DNA of 25,373 nucleotides from a virus: positions 1 to 25,373 of IMG/VR virus record IMGVR_UViG_3300032288_000280. One strand, given 5' to 3'. Of the stretch, positions 14,434 through 22,142 are shown one piece after another. The notes under the pieces were generated by a model. It had not been told where the DNA came from. It saw only the letters and a program-made list of their open reading frames with translations, and did not search any database. Positions within the stretch are counted from its first letter, which is position 1, and the number at the start of each line of letters is the position of its first letter. A program made the position numbers and the translations under genes.

Positions 14434-14694
14434 TTATCGGTCGCCCTTCAAGCGACGGTTAAATGCGGTCACGTCTGGCTCACTCGCCAACGCCGCCAGC
14501 TCGTCCCGAAAAGCGCGAATGGCGCGGACAAGTTGGAAACTTGCTTCCCGTGCTTCAAATCCATTCTCGGGGTCAGAGTTCGACCATTCGTTAATCTGCC
14601 GCTGCTCGATCCGTCTGATGATCTCAGCAACAGCGCCGCTCTGCGCGAGGTATTTCGCCTCGCGCCAGAGGTCTTCTTTTTCAAACGTACTCAT
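14434..14694 (-). CDS. Small protein between portal and scaffold, function unknown
   Basis: The protein has 86 aa from ATG 14694, which shares its first base with the portal stop (TGATG); a GTG at 14697 would add one residue. It is helical and charged: FEKEDLWREAKYLAQSGAVAEIIRRIEQRQINEW, then FEAREASFQLVRAIRAFRDELAALA. Short helical proteins of this kind follow the portal gene in several podophage groups. A role in portal or scaffold assembly is possible but cannot be shown. There is no enzyme motif or membrane segment. The 12-base gap to the scaffold start holds that gene's GGGAG site. Confidence 0.75.
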   Translation of the reverse strand: MSTFEKEDLWREAKYLAQSGAVAEIIRRIEQRQINEWSNSDPENGFEAREASFQLVRAIRAFRDELAALASEPDVTAFNRRLKGDR

Positions 14695-16892
14695 CACATC
14701 CCCATCGGCATGCCCATCGGCATCTGCATCGGTTCAGCCGGCTGCGGCGCAACTGCTTGCGCCTGTGCCGCACTGAACATGGCACGGATTTCCTCGCGCT
14801 GGCGGTCAATCTCGCCCTTAATCATCGCCATATCGACTTGAGCGCCATATTTCGCCTGTATCTCGATCGCCTTCAGCATGGCATCGACGACCAGCTTGTC
14901 GCGCTCAAGATCGGCCTGCGCCATCGCCTTCTGCCGATCAAGTTCCTGCTTCGCGGCTTGGATGATGATGTCGGCCTTGATTTTTTCGGCCTCGACCTCT
15001 GCCAGCATCGCAGCCGGGTCTTGCGGCTTGTTCTGGCTCATCTGCTCCATGAACGCGGCGACCTCTTCTGGATTGATCTCTTTCCAGAACTGCGCCGGGT
15101 CTTGGAAGCCGGCGAGCTGCGTCACTTCGGCCAGCGCATCGCGGAGCTGGACGAGGTCGACGAGCGGATTATACGGGCCATAGAGCTGAATGACCTCTTT
15201 CTGCTGCGCGATGATCTGCATCAGGAAGGCCATGCGCTGCTCGTCAGAACCACGGCCAAGCGCGATGTTGACCGTCATGTCCATCGTCGCGTCCCACGAA
15301 CGCGGGTCGATCGGCACGAACTGGTTACGCAGGCGGATGATCTTCGGCTTGTCCTGATGCTGCACGACGAGCTTTAGAAGCCCTTGGAAGCACCGCTTCA
15401 GGCCGTCAGCGAATATGCGCGCGATCATCTCGACGCGCTCCTGCGACGATGTCAGCTGCGCCTGAACGGCAGCGTTCGTCGTCGATTGCAGCACGTCGGC
15501 ATCGAGGCCCTGCGAGGCGCGCGAGATGCCCGTGCGCTGCGTCTTGATCTCGTCGAGGTAGGCCATCACGCCGAGAGCCTGCTGGCCCACGAAAGGCTCG
15601 GAGAGCGGCGCAACCATACCCGGCGCGCGAGCGCGGATAATCGCGCCAGTCTCGACGTTCATCACGTCGTCAAGATTGACCTGACCTTCGACGACGACCG
15701 TGCGGGGATGGATCGACTGCGCGAGGCTGTCGAGCGTGTTCCGCATGATCGACGACTTAATCAGCTGCAAGTCCATCGTCTGATCTGCGATCGACTGACC
15801 GAAGATCGTGTGCGGCGTCGGATCAGGCGAGAGGATCGAGAACGGCGCATGCTGGACGACTTCGTCGTGCAGGATGTAGGCACCATTTCCGACGGAGCAG
15901 ACCTTATGCAGCTCCGCGATGCCGTCGCCATCCTTGTCCACGCGGACATAGCTCTCGACATAGAACACGCGATCGGTGGTCTCGTCCGTCGCGTTCGTGA
16001 TGCCGAAGAACGACTGATCTGCCGGGTTGCGGACAAGAACCTCGAGGTTCTCTTCAAAACCGCCCGTGCCGGCGTTCTGTTCAATGATGTCGCGGTCATA
16101 GCCCATCGCAACCAGCTCAGAGACCGTCGCCAACTTACGGCGACCGACATAGATCGCGTCGTCGATGTTCGTCGCTTCGCTGTCGATCAGAAACTGCTCG
16201 GGCGGAATGCACTCGACGACATAGCGAGGCGATCGCTTCACGCGCCTAACCTTGATGCTGTAGAATGGCATCCCGATCGCGCTGTCGAACTCTTCAATCA
16301 TTTCGTCGATCGTCACGCCCGGCTCGGCCTGAATGAGCATCATCTCTTCGGCCATCAAGCCCGAATAGCTGTAATACTCGACGCTCTCGTCATCGACCTT
16401 ATACCAAGTCAGAACGCCGGTCTTCAGGATCAGCGCGTCCTTCATGGCATCGTGCAGTATGCGGAAGCCGGGGTTCTCCTGCATGAAGATGTAATTGATT
16501 AGGTCTGTCGCCTGCTCCGCCGCAGGCACATCTTCCTTCTGCTTCGGAATGAACTCGACGACCTTCTCAGGCCCCGTGAAGATGCGGAGCAGCGACGGCA
16601 GCATCGCAAGGATCGTGTCGCGCACTTCGGTCAGGACGACCTGCGAGACGCCGTCTTCCTCGTTGCCGAACTTGTCGCCAAGGTAGTACGCCATCGCCGC
16701 TTCGCGCTCGGGCGCGAGGTAGCTGTCGATGTAGCTCTGCGCGTTCTCGATCGCCTGACGCAATACGAAGGCGAACTCGTCGTCATCCATCGGGCCAGCG
16801 TCAGGGACAAGCAGCCCCGTGTCGCCGTTCAAGACTTTCGGCTTCGGGATCGGCGTATAGCTAGGGTCGTACTTACCGGGGAGCATTGCCAT
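14694..16892 (-). CDS. Portal protein (P22/SU10 type)
   Basis: The protein has 732 aa, the length of long podophage portals. The start ATG 16892 comes five bases after the upstream stop; a second ATG at 16886 with AAGGA eight bases before it is an alternative. Features include the N-terminal PDAGPMDDDEFAFVLRQAIENAQSYIDSYL, the segment AAMAYYLGDKFGNEEDGVSQVV, a long crown of LMAEEMMLIQAEPGVTIDEMIEEFD and the SPDPTPHTIFGQSIADQTMDLQ and VVEGQVNLDDVMNVETGAIIRA stretches typical of SU10/P22-type portals. A helical barrel near the C-terminus (EVEAEKIKADIIIQAAKQELDRQKAMAQADLERD) ends in a Met/Gly/Pro tail. Twelve copies form the DNA-entry ring at one vertex. Confidence 0.9.
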   Translation of the reverse strand: MAMLPGKYDPSYTPIPKPKVLNGDTGLLVPDAGPMDDDEFAFVLRQAIENAQSYIDSYLAPEREAAMAYYLGDKFGNEEDGVSQVVLTEVRDTILAMLPSLLRIFTGPEKVVEFIPKQKEDVPAAEQATDLINYIFMQENPGFRILHDAMKDALILKTGVLTWYKVDDESVEYYSYSGLMAEEMMLIQAEPGVTIDEMIEEFDSAIGMPFYSIKVRRVKRSPRYVVECIPPEQFLIDSEATNIDDAIYVGRRKLATVSELVAMGYDRDIIEQNAGTGGFEENLEVLVRNPADQSFFGITNATDETTDRVFYVESYVRVDKDGDGIAELHKVCSVGNGAYILHDEVVQHAPFSILSPDPTPHTIFGQSIADQTMDLQLIKSSIMRNTLDSLAQSIHPRTVVVEGQVNLDDVMNVETGAIIRARAPGMVAPLSEPFVGQQALGVMAYLDEIKTQRTGISRASQGLDADVLQSTTNAAVQAQLTSSQERVEMIARIFADGLKRCFQGLLKLVVQHQDKPKIIRLRNQFVPIDPRSWDATMDMTVNIALGRGSDEQRMAFLMQIIAQQKEVIQLYGPYNPLVDLVQLRDALAEVTQLAGFQDPAQFWKEINPEEVAAFMEQMSQNKPQDPAAMLAEVEAEKIKADIIIQAAKQELDRQKAMAQADLERDKLVVDAMLKAIEIQAKYGAQVDMAMIKGEIDRQREEIRAMFSAAQAQAVAPQPAEPMQMPMGMPMGM

Positions 16893-16897
16893 CGTCC

Positions 16898-17455
16898 TTA
16901 TCCCTTCTTCCGAACGCGCCACCACTGCCAGCCATTCTCAGAGCCGACCTCGCGTCCGGGGAAAACTGTATCCACAGCTTTCTTTACACCATCCATCGGG
17001 TAGTCGTCACCGCCCATGACGCCGCCGGCCTTCACCTTCGGCCACCACGCTTCGATGTCAGCCATGACTTCTTCGTATTCGTGGCCCGCGTCAATCCAGA
17101 CGAAGTCGATCGTCCCATCTTCAAACAAATGCGCCGCAGGAGCCGAAGCCATGCGATGCACATGCAGATCGAGACCGTCGATGCGGTCCATATTTTCGTT
17201 GAAGATGTCAAAAACGCGCTCAAGATCAGGATCAGCCTTGTGCGCCGGCTCGTTTGAGCCGCCCCAATGGTCGATGCAGTGCAATGCGATCGACTTTCCG
17301 CTGTTTATGATCTCGACGCCAAGAAAAGACGCAGATTTGCCTTTCCAGCACCCTAATTCGACGAAGATCGCGCCATCTTCTGCCGCCTTTACCGCCGCGC
17401 GGTAGGGCTTGCTGAAGTTAAACCAGCCGTCGACCTCATCGAAGAAGTGTTTCAC
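16898..17455 (-). CDS. Class I SAM-dependent methyltransferase
   Basis: The protein has 185 aa. IFVELGCWKGKSASFLG (residues 30-46) is the SAM-binding motif I of a Methyltransf_24-type Rossmann methyltransferase, and TIDFVWIDAGHEYEEVMADIEAW (about 114-136) is the motif IV/V region, with D121 near a predicted metal or substrate site. GGVMGGDDY (143-151) supplies a further acidic pair. The start is GTG 17455, which overlaps the preceding stop as GTGA. The closest style is sugar or glycan methyltransferases. It sits next to a glycosyltransferase, so O-methylation of an attached glycan, on the virion or the host surface, is a reasonable guess. A nucleic-acid target is less likely because no DNA-binding domain is visible. 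Confidence 0.83.
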   Translation of the reverse strand: MKHFFDEVDGWFNFSKPYRAAVKAAEDGAIFVELGCWKGKSASFLGVEIINSGKSIALHCIDHWGGSNEPAHKADPDLERVFDIFNENMDRIDGLDLHVHRMASAPAAHLFEDGTIDFVWIDAGHEYEEVMADIEAWWPKVKAGGVMGGDDYPMDGVKKAVDTVFPGREVGSENGWQWWRVRKKG

Positions 17456-17610
17456 TTCTTTTTACTCTTGCCGGCTTCGCTCAAAGCGATCGCAATCGCC
17501 TGCTTCTTCGATTTCACGACCGGACCCTTCTTCGAGCCGCTGTGCAGCTTGCCTGCTGCGTACTCGTCCATCACTTTGCCGATCTTCTTGTCTGATTTCG
17601 ACTTCTTCAT
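17452..17610 (-). CDS. DUF6496-like short basic protein
   Basis: The protein has 52 aa. The start ATG 17610 overlaps the upstream stop (ATGA) and follows GGAGG seven bases away. MKKSKSDKKIGKVMDEYAAG, then KLHSGSKKGPVVKSKKQAIAIALSEAGKSKKK match the DUF6496 family, short Lys-rich proteins with a conserved SGSKKGxxVKxxKQAIAIALSEA core found in many phages and bacteria. The extreme positive charge suggests DNA or RNA contact, but the family has no assigned function. It overlaps the methyltransferase start as GTGA. Confidence 0.85.
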   Translation of the reverse strand: MKKSKSDKKIGKVMDEYAAGKLHSGSKKGPVVKSKKQAIAIALSEAGKSKKK

Positions 17611-18296
17611 TCCGACGCCTCCATTGCTGAAATCTTTTCTGCCGCATCCGCAACATCGAACGGTATGTCTGGCCTGCACTCAACCGCATGATCGTGCGTG
17701 AACTCCATCGTGCCGATATGTTTCACGTCTTTTGACAGGTCATGGTCGATGTAGACCTTGAACCCGTTCGCCTGTGCAAGCTTGCAGAAGTAAATATCTT
17801 CTCCGACCCACACATTGCCAGACGGAAGCCACGCCAGATTAAACCAAGGCAGCGGGCATTTCCGAAAAACGTCCATCTTGATAAGCATGCAGCCCATGCC
17901 GACGGCATCAACCTCTTCCAGCCCCGTGCTTCCGTTATCTGTATAGATGCACTCAAGGTTCGCAAAGTCACGGAAGGCAACCGTCTTCACGGGAATGCGC
18001 CGCGTCGGGTAGTTCGCGGCAACGATGTCCTTGTCGTGCTTTTGCAGCTGCCAGAACGTGTCAGCCGGGAACCGCATGTCAGCATCAAGGAACAGGACGT
18101 AGTCGTAATCAGCCGCAAACGCCTTGCGGACAAGGTTCTGTCGCTGGTCCGCAATGAGCGTGCCGCTGAGAATGTTAATGTTGAACGTCCCACCTTGCGG
18201 CAGACCGGCGTAAATGTTGGCAGTCAACATCGCCAAGTCTTTTGCAAAGCCAGAACACACCGTCTCCCGCGCCGGTATGCAGATCGCTACCTTCAA
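17607..18296 (-). CDS. Family 2-like (GT-A) glycosyltransferase
   Basis: The protein has 229 aa. VAICIPARETVCSGFAKDLAML is the nucleotide-sugar-binding start, YDYVLFLDADMRFPADTFWQL carries the DxD metal motif (D71, D73), and GEDIYFCKLAQANGFKVYID (165-184) holds the ED catalytic-site pattern (E166, D167). The start is TTG 18296; it overlaps, as TTGA, the stop of a 65-aa frame inside the Cys-rich gene, and the Cys-rich gene itself stops four bases upstream. It probably moves a sugar from an activated donor to a phage or host acceptor, but substrate cannot be read. It is one of four accessory genes between terL and portal. Confidence 0.83.
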   Translation of the reverse strand: MKVAICIPARETVCSGFAKDLAMLTANIYAGLPQGGTFNINILSGTLIADQRQNLVRKAFAADYDYVLFLDADMRFPADTFWQLQKHDKDIVAANYPTRRIPVKTVAFRDFANLECIYTDNGSTGLEEVDAVGMGCMLIKMDVFRKCPLPWFNLAWLPSGNVWVGEDIYFCKLAQANGFKVYIDHDLSKDVKHIGTMEFTHDHAVECRPDIPFDVADAAEKISAMEASE

Positions 18297-18490
18297 GACT
18301 TAGTCCTCTTCGTTGTAGCTTTCGTCTTCGGCGGAGCCTTCTTCGTCTTCGCCGTACTCGTCGCCTTCTTCTTCGTCCGTGATCGGCCCGCCGACGATCC
18401 ATGCGTCACAGGTTCGCTCTGCGGCGCACTTGAAGTCGAAGATTTCACAAAATCCAAGATCGCCTGCTTCAATCGTTTCCATAGGGTCAT
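18293..18490 (-). CDS. Overlapping Lys-rich small ORF, uncertain
   Basis: This 65-aa frame lies wholly inside the Cys-rich gene in another frame. The N-terminus MTLWKRLKQAILDFVKSSTSS forms an amphipathic helix and the C-terminus is Lys/Thr-rich (KKKATSTAKTKKAPPK). A frame of acidic GAA/GAC codons read one base over gives Lys/Thr codons, so the basic tail may be only a shadow. The case for a gene is the TTGA stop/start overlap with the glycosyltransferase at 18296 and a plausible helix. I keep it as a low-confidence overlapping candidate. Confidence 0.22.
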   Translation of the reverse strand: MTLWKRLKQAILDFVKSSTSSAPQSEPVTHGSSAGRSRTKKKATSTAKTKKAPPKTKATTKRTKS

Positions 18491-18764
18491 CTGCCATTCC
18501 CTCTCCACCAAGGCCCTGCGCAATGCAGTCCATCATTCTCTCTGTCTGATTGAACGCCGCGCAGTTGCCGCAGCGCATTGTTTTTGCTTCTTCGACCGGA
18601 ACGTCCCACTTCGCAGCCAGCTGCTGCCAGTAGCGATCGTTCGGCTCGCGCGGGTTCATAGGCCCATAGTTAGCCTTGTCGATCGCCTTGCCACGGTTCT
18701 GCAAGTTGATCGTGATGTCGCGCGTAGCAACGGGGCATTGACCGCCCATCATCTCTTCAGGCAT
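18300..18764 (-). CDS. Cys-rich protein with an acidic tail, function unknown
   Basis: The protein has 154 aa. ATG 18764 is preceded by AGGAGG seven bases away. Cysteines at 65, 68, 80, 106, 113 and 119 (CGNC...C...GFCEIFDFKCAAERTCDAW) suggest a zinc or iron-sulphur fold. Sequences with CxxCxxF and KCxxxxTCDxW patterns occur beside phage portal and MuF genes. The final 25 residues are almost all Glu/Asp/Gly (EEEGDEYGEDEEG). A regulatory or redox function is possible; I do not recognise the family with certainty. It stops four bases before the glycosyltransferase start, so translation may be coupled. Confidence 0.75.
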   Translation of the reverse strand: MPEEMMGGQCPVATRDITINLQNRGKAIDKANYGPMNPREPNDRYWQQLAAKWDVPVEEAKTMRCGNCAAFNQTERMMDCIAQGLGGEGMADDPMETIEAGDLGFCEIFDFKCAAERTCDAWIVGGPITDEEEGDEYGEDEEGSAEDESYNEED

Positions 18765-18798
18765 CTGACGCCTCCTGTTCGCGCCGAAAATACGTTGA

Positions 18799-18815
18799 TT
18801 GCGTCCTCAACGCAA
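18799..18815. other. Perfect hairpin just after terL
   Basis: TTGCGT and ACGCAA (18799-18804 and 18810-18815) form a 6-bp stem around a five-base loop within the 54-base gap after the terL stop. On the minus strand it is followed by a short, mixed TATTTT stretch, so it could weakly terminate or protect the terL message. No stronger reading is supported. Confidence 0.4.
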
Positions 18816-18818
18816 ACA

Positions 18819-20228
18819 TTAGACAACGCCCTTGATGTGACGCTTCAAAGCTTTTCCCGGCAACCACTTGAACGCGCGACCTCCGACCATCGCAGCCTGA
18901 GACGCAAACGTCAGGCACAACGCATCGGCCAAGTCAGGCGAACGCATGCGCCGCTTCCGCATGCTGTCCTTGCTCTCAACCTGTACCTTTCCGCTCGATG
19001 TGAACGAATAACGCGGCGCGACCAGCTCATGCCGCAGCTGATCGTCAACCGGCAGCTTCACTGCCCTCGTCGTCAGCCAATCCTTCACGCTCAACCATAA
19101 TTCGTCGCGCAGCTTATTTGCGTTCGGGTTCATAGCAGACGCCTCGGCCACGTTCACGTCTCGCACGTTGTAGCCCATCTCGCGCAGGCGATCGGCCACA
19201 CCAGAACCAAGGCCGATCGTATCGACGCAAATCTCGTCAGGGTTGTCGATCTTCATTTCATTAACGATCGCGCCGACAACTTGCATCGTATCGAGACCGC
19301 CCCACGACTTCACGTCTAGAACGACGTTCCCCTTCCGCTTTACCAAAGCAGTCCGGTCAGTTCCAAAACGCGCCACGTCGAGACCATAAACAAGAGGATC
19401 ATTGGCACCAGCCACCACGTCACGCCCGATTGCCCCATCAACCAACTCCGCCGGTATGAGTGTGTCGTCGTCAGCAAGCGCGAACTCGCCAAGAACACGG
19501 ATACGGAACGCATTGCTCTCGTCGCCATAGGTCGCCTTAATCTGCGCGACGAAGTCAGACGAAACGAGCGGGATATTTAAGCAGGAGACGTGCATCCGAA
19601 ACCAATCGGACGCGAGGTCGTGATGCGTTTTATAGAACAAGCCCGAGTTGCGCGTCGGGTTTGAGATCAGGATCGTCGAAGCCGAGTGACCAGACATCGA
19701 GCCAGCCGCTGCCTCGAACACCTGTTCAGGCACAGCAGACGCCTCGTCGACAACCAGAAGCACATGCTCGGAGTGAACGCCGGCCAAGGCTTCCGGCCTC
19801 TCCGACGAGCTGGTACGCGCCGAGATAAACGAACTCTCAGGCGCTCCCTTCAGCACAACGCGATCGGAGAAAACCTCAAAGCTCTCACGCAAGACAGGCG
19901 GGAGCTTGTTGATCCACGTCTTCAATTCTGAATACAGAGCATCGAACAGCTGCGCAGATGTCGGCGCAGTAACCACCGCCTTCTGCGGATAGCGCGTCGT
20001 CATGTGCCAGATCAAAGCCCACGAACACGCCGTCGACTTCCCAACGCCGTGACCAGCACGCACCGAGATGCGACGCTCGCCACGCGCCAGAGCGTTCAAA
20101 AACTCTTTCTGCCAAGGAAGCGGCTTCGCTTCGAGAACATTCTCGACGAAGCCGACAGGGTCGCGCTCGTACCGTTCAATGAACGTGACGAAGTCGTTAC
20201 CGCTTTCCTTTGCTTCCTTCGAAGACAT
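18819..20228 (-). CDS. terL: Terminase large subunit (Sf6/P22-like)
   Basis: The protein has 469 aa. I place the start at ATG 20228 after GGGGGAAG; an open upstream extension has no Shine-Dalgarno. The ATPase domain has RAGHGVGKST (57-66, Walker A) and VLLVVDEAS (156-164, Walker B with the catalytic E162), followed by the coupling segment ISNPTRNSGLFY (188-199). The C-terminal RNase H-like nuclease has GLDVARFGTDRTA (D284), EICVDTIGLGSG (D336) and RSPDLADALCL (D432, D435). It cuts genome concatemers and drives DNA into the procapsid through the portal. It overlaps the preceding small gene by 32 bases, and a hairpin follows its stop. Confidence 0.93.
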   Translation of the reverse strand: MSSKEAKESGNDFVTFIERYERDPVGFVENVLEAKPLPWQKEFLNALARGERRISVRAGHGVGKSTACSWALIWHMTTRYPQKAVVTAPTSAQLFDALYSELKTWINKLPPVLRESFEVFSDRVVLKGAPESSFISARTSSSERPEALAGVHSEHVLLVVDEASAVPEQVFEAAAGSMSGHSASTILISNPTRNSGLFYKTHHDLASDWFRMHVSCLNIPLVSSDFVAQIKATYGDESNAFRIRVLGEFALADDDTLIPAELVDGAIGRDVVAGANDPLVYGLDVARFGTDRTALVKRKGNVVLDVKSWGGLDTMQVVGAIVNEMKIDNPDEICVDTIGLGSGVADRLREMGYNVRDVNVAEASAMNPNANKLRDELWLSVKDWLTTRAVKLPVDDQLRHELVAPRYSFTSSGKVQVESKDSMRKRRMRSPDLADALCLTFASQAAMVGGRAFKWLPGKALKRHIKGVV

Positions 20229-20409
20229 GAACTTCCCCCTTCGGCGGGTTGAGCATGTAGGTAATGCCAGCCATCGCCTGCAACAAGTAAATACGGGCAT
20301 CCTCGTCGCGCGTTAGATCAATCTGCTGCGCCAATTCACACAACGCGCCAGCCAACTGCGCCAGCTCGCTTTCCTGCCCAACTACGACCACTTCATCTTC
20401 CTCGTCCAT
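20197..20409 (-). CDS. Small acidic protein upstream of terL, function unknown
   Basis: The protein has 70 aa. ATG 20409 comes two bases after the stop of the metallophosphoesterase and follows GGAG seven bases away. The sequence is helical (ESELAQLAGALCELAQQIDL, ARIYLLQAMAGITYML) and starts with a strongly acidic MDEEDEV. It shares the terL region, overlapping the terL start by 32 bases, and could act with the terminase, but no family motif is seen. Both the tight spacing and the Shine-Dalgarno support the call. Confidence 0.68.
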   Translation of the reverse strand: MDEEDEVVVVGQESELAQLAGALCELAQQIDLTRDEDARIYLLQAMAGITYMLNPPKGEVHVFEGSKGKR

Positions 20410-20411
20410 CG

Positions 20412-21485
20412 TCAGTCTCCATACATCGACCGTAGGCTATCCATGCTTATGAAGTTATGCCCAACAATGTGACCGCCACGCAGCTCTAAGTCGAAGATGC
20501 CATACGACCAGCCCGTCGTCGCCGTGCCAGCATACGGAGCCACATACCCCGTCGGCATTGCGCTTCCTAAGTTCAGCACCTCGATGTGCTGCGACGGCCC
20601 GATCTTCGGAACTTGCTTGAACACAGCGCGATGCGTGTGACCCCACACGATCGAGAACAACGCATCATTCCCGATCTGCTGCTCGGAGTTCTTGCCGCCA
20701 TACGCGCGCCCCATGATCGTCTTCGGCGCATGCACGAACCCGACGCCAGCAATAAACAGGAACTCACCATAAGGCTTCGCGCGCCAATCGTAGCGAGCGA
20801 ACACATCCTGCAACGCGCCCACGAACATGCCGTCAGCCTCTGGATGCAAGTCTTGGAACCGATAGACCCGGTCCTCATGGTTCCCCTCGACGACGTGCAG
20901 CTGGATGCCAGAGCCTGAAATTTCCTTGTGGATAAGTCCTAGAGCCTCTTCCAAACTATCAAGATCGCGCCTGTAGGACGGCTTCAATGCCGCACTAAGA
21001 GACCCAATCGGCTCATGCTGCGAGCAGCTGTGGAAGTCTCCGAAGTCACCAATCTGCACAACCTTGTCGGGCCGCGTCTTCGCAATGTGACGCCCGAACC
21101 ACTTGAACCGCGTCTTGTCCTGCGTCGGGCTGTCATGCACGTCCCCGATCGCGCAGACCCGAACCGTCTCACCTTCAGGGTTGCTCCCCGCCCGCACAGA
21201 TACACGCAACCGCTGTGCGGGCGGGAACTCGACTAGACGCGCCTCTGGAGGCTTATCAGCGTCTAAAAACAGCTCATAGAGATCAGGATAGGTTCGGGCG
21301 ATCGGGCCGTCCGAACGCAGCCGGGTGTAGATCGTCGCGCTGTTGATCCCCAACTTGCGCGCCAGCATCATGATCGCCTGAGACTTCGGATGCCCCGCCT
21401 TCAACGCCTGCAAGAGACCGTTGATTGTCTCTTCGGCCTTGGCTCTCGATAAAGGCGGCTGCGGCATCCGGTTCGTCCGTCTCAC
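20412..21485 (-). CDS. Calcineurin-like metallophosphoesterase with an N-terminal HTH-like segment
   Basis: The protein has 357 aa from GTG 21485; ATG at 21467 is an alternative. Residues about 15-58 (AEETINGLLQALKAGHPKSQ and ARKLGINSATIYTRLR) look like a helix-turn-helix. The catalytic part has all dimetal motifs: CAIGDVHDSP (112-120), VQIGDFGDF (143-151), VEGNHEDR (199-206), HAP (252-254) and WGHTHRA (281-287). It hydrolyses phosphoesters such as nucleotides or nucleic-acid ends; the substrate cannot be read. The HTH-like front end is unusual and suggests targeting to DNA. It lies between terS/HNH and terL, so a role in packaging or end-processing is inferred. Confidence 0.85.
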   Translation of the reverse strand: MRRTNRMPQPPLSRAKAEETINGLLQALKAGHPKSQAIMMLARKLGINSATIYTRLRSDGPIARTYPDLYELFLDADKPPEARLVEFPPAQRLRVSVRAGSNPEGETVRVCAIGDVHDSPTQDKTRFKWFGRHIAKTRPDKVVQIGDFGDFHSCSQHEPIGSLSAALKPSYRRDLDSLEEALGLIHKEISGSGIQLHVVEGNHEDRVYRFQDLHPEADGMFVGALQDVFARYDWRAKPYGEFLFIAGVGFVHAPKTIMGRAYGGKNSEQQIGNDALFSIVWGHTHRAVFKQVPKIGPSQHIEVLNLGSAMPTGYVAPYAGTATTGWSYGIFDLELRGGHIVGHNFISMDSLRSMYGD

Positions 21486-21633
21486 ACCCCGGCGGGCTTC
21501 CCGAGCGGCACCATTGCATCAGCACACTCCAAAGTCCATGCGTCGGGCCAAGGTCAGCGGCGAACCGCCAGCCTGCCTCCTCAAACGCAGGAACGTCAGC
21601 GTGTCTGACGTATCGGAACCAGCTGATCGTCAT
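21283..21633 (-). CDS. Small phage protein partly overlapping the phosphoesterase gene
   Basis: The protein has 116 aa. The ATG at 21633 overlaps the HNH stop (ATGA) and follows GAGG eight bases away. The first 49 residues, MTISWFRYVRHADVPAFEEAGW and DLGPTHGLWSVLMQW, match a common short phage protein of about 50-60 residues. The frame then stays open through the start of the metallophosphoesterase gene, and its last 67 residues have low complexity (EGGASEVSGDHDAGAQ). The true protein may be this whole chain or the annotated fold plus a non-functional tail. The function is unknown. Confidence 0.68.
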   Translation of the reverse strand: MTISWFRYVRHADVPAFEEAGWRFAADLGPTHGLWSVLMQWCRSGSPPGCETDEPDAAAAFIESQGRRDNQRSLAGVEGGASEVSGDHDAGAQVGDQQRDDLHPAAFGRPDRPNLS

Positions 21634-22118
21634 CCGAGTGCCTCGCAACGGATCAGGTGGTCGCGCATCTCCCATATATCAAGCGCGCGTCTGGCAATGT
21701 CTTCGTCTTTTGCGCTCAAATGCCGGCGAATAAAACTGCGCGGTCGCCCCGCCATAAGAAGTCTCAATATCTCCGCCTGCTTTTCAGATTGGCCCGGTTT
21801 GCGACGTCGGCCCTTGTCCTTCATGTCGTCGTTATTGGCTCGAGCATCGCCAAGAAACAGGTGTTCGTGGTTACAACAAAGAGGCGTATCGCACGAATGG
21901 CACACAAACATTCCTTCAGGGATCGGGCCATGAGCCAGCTCATAAGCAACGCGATGCGCCCTGAATGTTGCGCGCTTCGGTCCGTTCTCAAACTTCATTT
22001 GACCGTAACCTTGGCTCGTAACAGGCCCTGTCCAGACTAAACAACCAGTTTCAGTCAAACGTGTTTTGCGCGCGAGATGATCGCGCTTCTTTTCGTCAAT
22101 CGGCTTTACCTTGCTCAT
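21630..22118 (-). CDS. HNH endonuclease
   Basis: The protein has 162 aa with a strong AAGGAGG site before ATG 22118. LVWTGPVTSQGYGQMKF (27-43), then HRVAYELAHGPIPEGMFVCHSCD (55-77) and CCNHEHLFLGDARANNDDMKDKGR (81-104) give the HNH_3 pattern. H74 with cysteines 73, 76, 81 and 82 and the C-N-x2-HL end form the metal-binding core. The tail (SEKQAEILRLLMAGRPRSFIRRHL) looks like a DNA-binding helical segment. Such enzymes are either homing nucleases or helpers for terminase cutting; its place between terS and terL favours the second, but this is not proved. Confidence 0.88.
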   Translation of the reverse strand: MSKVKPIDEKKRDHLARKTRLTETGCLVWTGPVTSQGYGQMKFENGPKRATFRAHRVAYELAHGPIPEGMFVCHSCDTPLCCNHEHLFLGDARANNDDMKDKGRRRKPGQSEKQAEILRLLMAGRPRSFIRRHLSAKDEDIARRALDIWEMRDHLIRCEALG

Positions 22119-22142
22119 GCAAACCCTCCTTACCTACCGCTA

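Noticed and set aside
15384-16502. A 372-codon open frame on the plus strand opposite portal
   Set aside because: Arg/Asp/His/Val-rich with no motif, directly antisense to a certain portal gene, so it is a shadow.
17742-19100. A 452-codon open frame on the plus strand
   Set aside because: It lies opposite the glycosyltransferase, Cys-rich and terL genes, has an Arg/Val/His-rich shadow composition, and matches no family; it is an antisense shadow of GC-biased codons.
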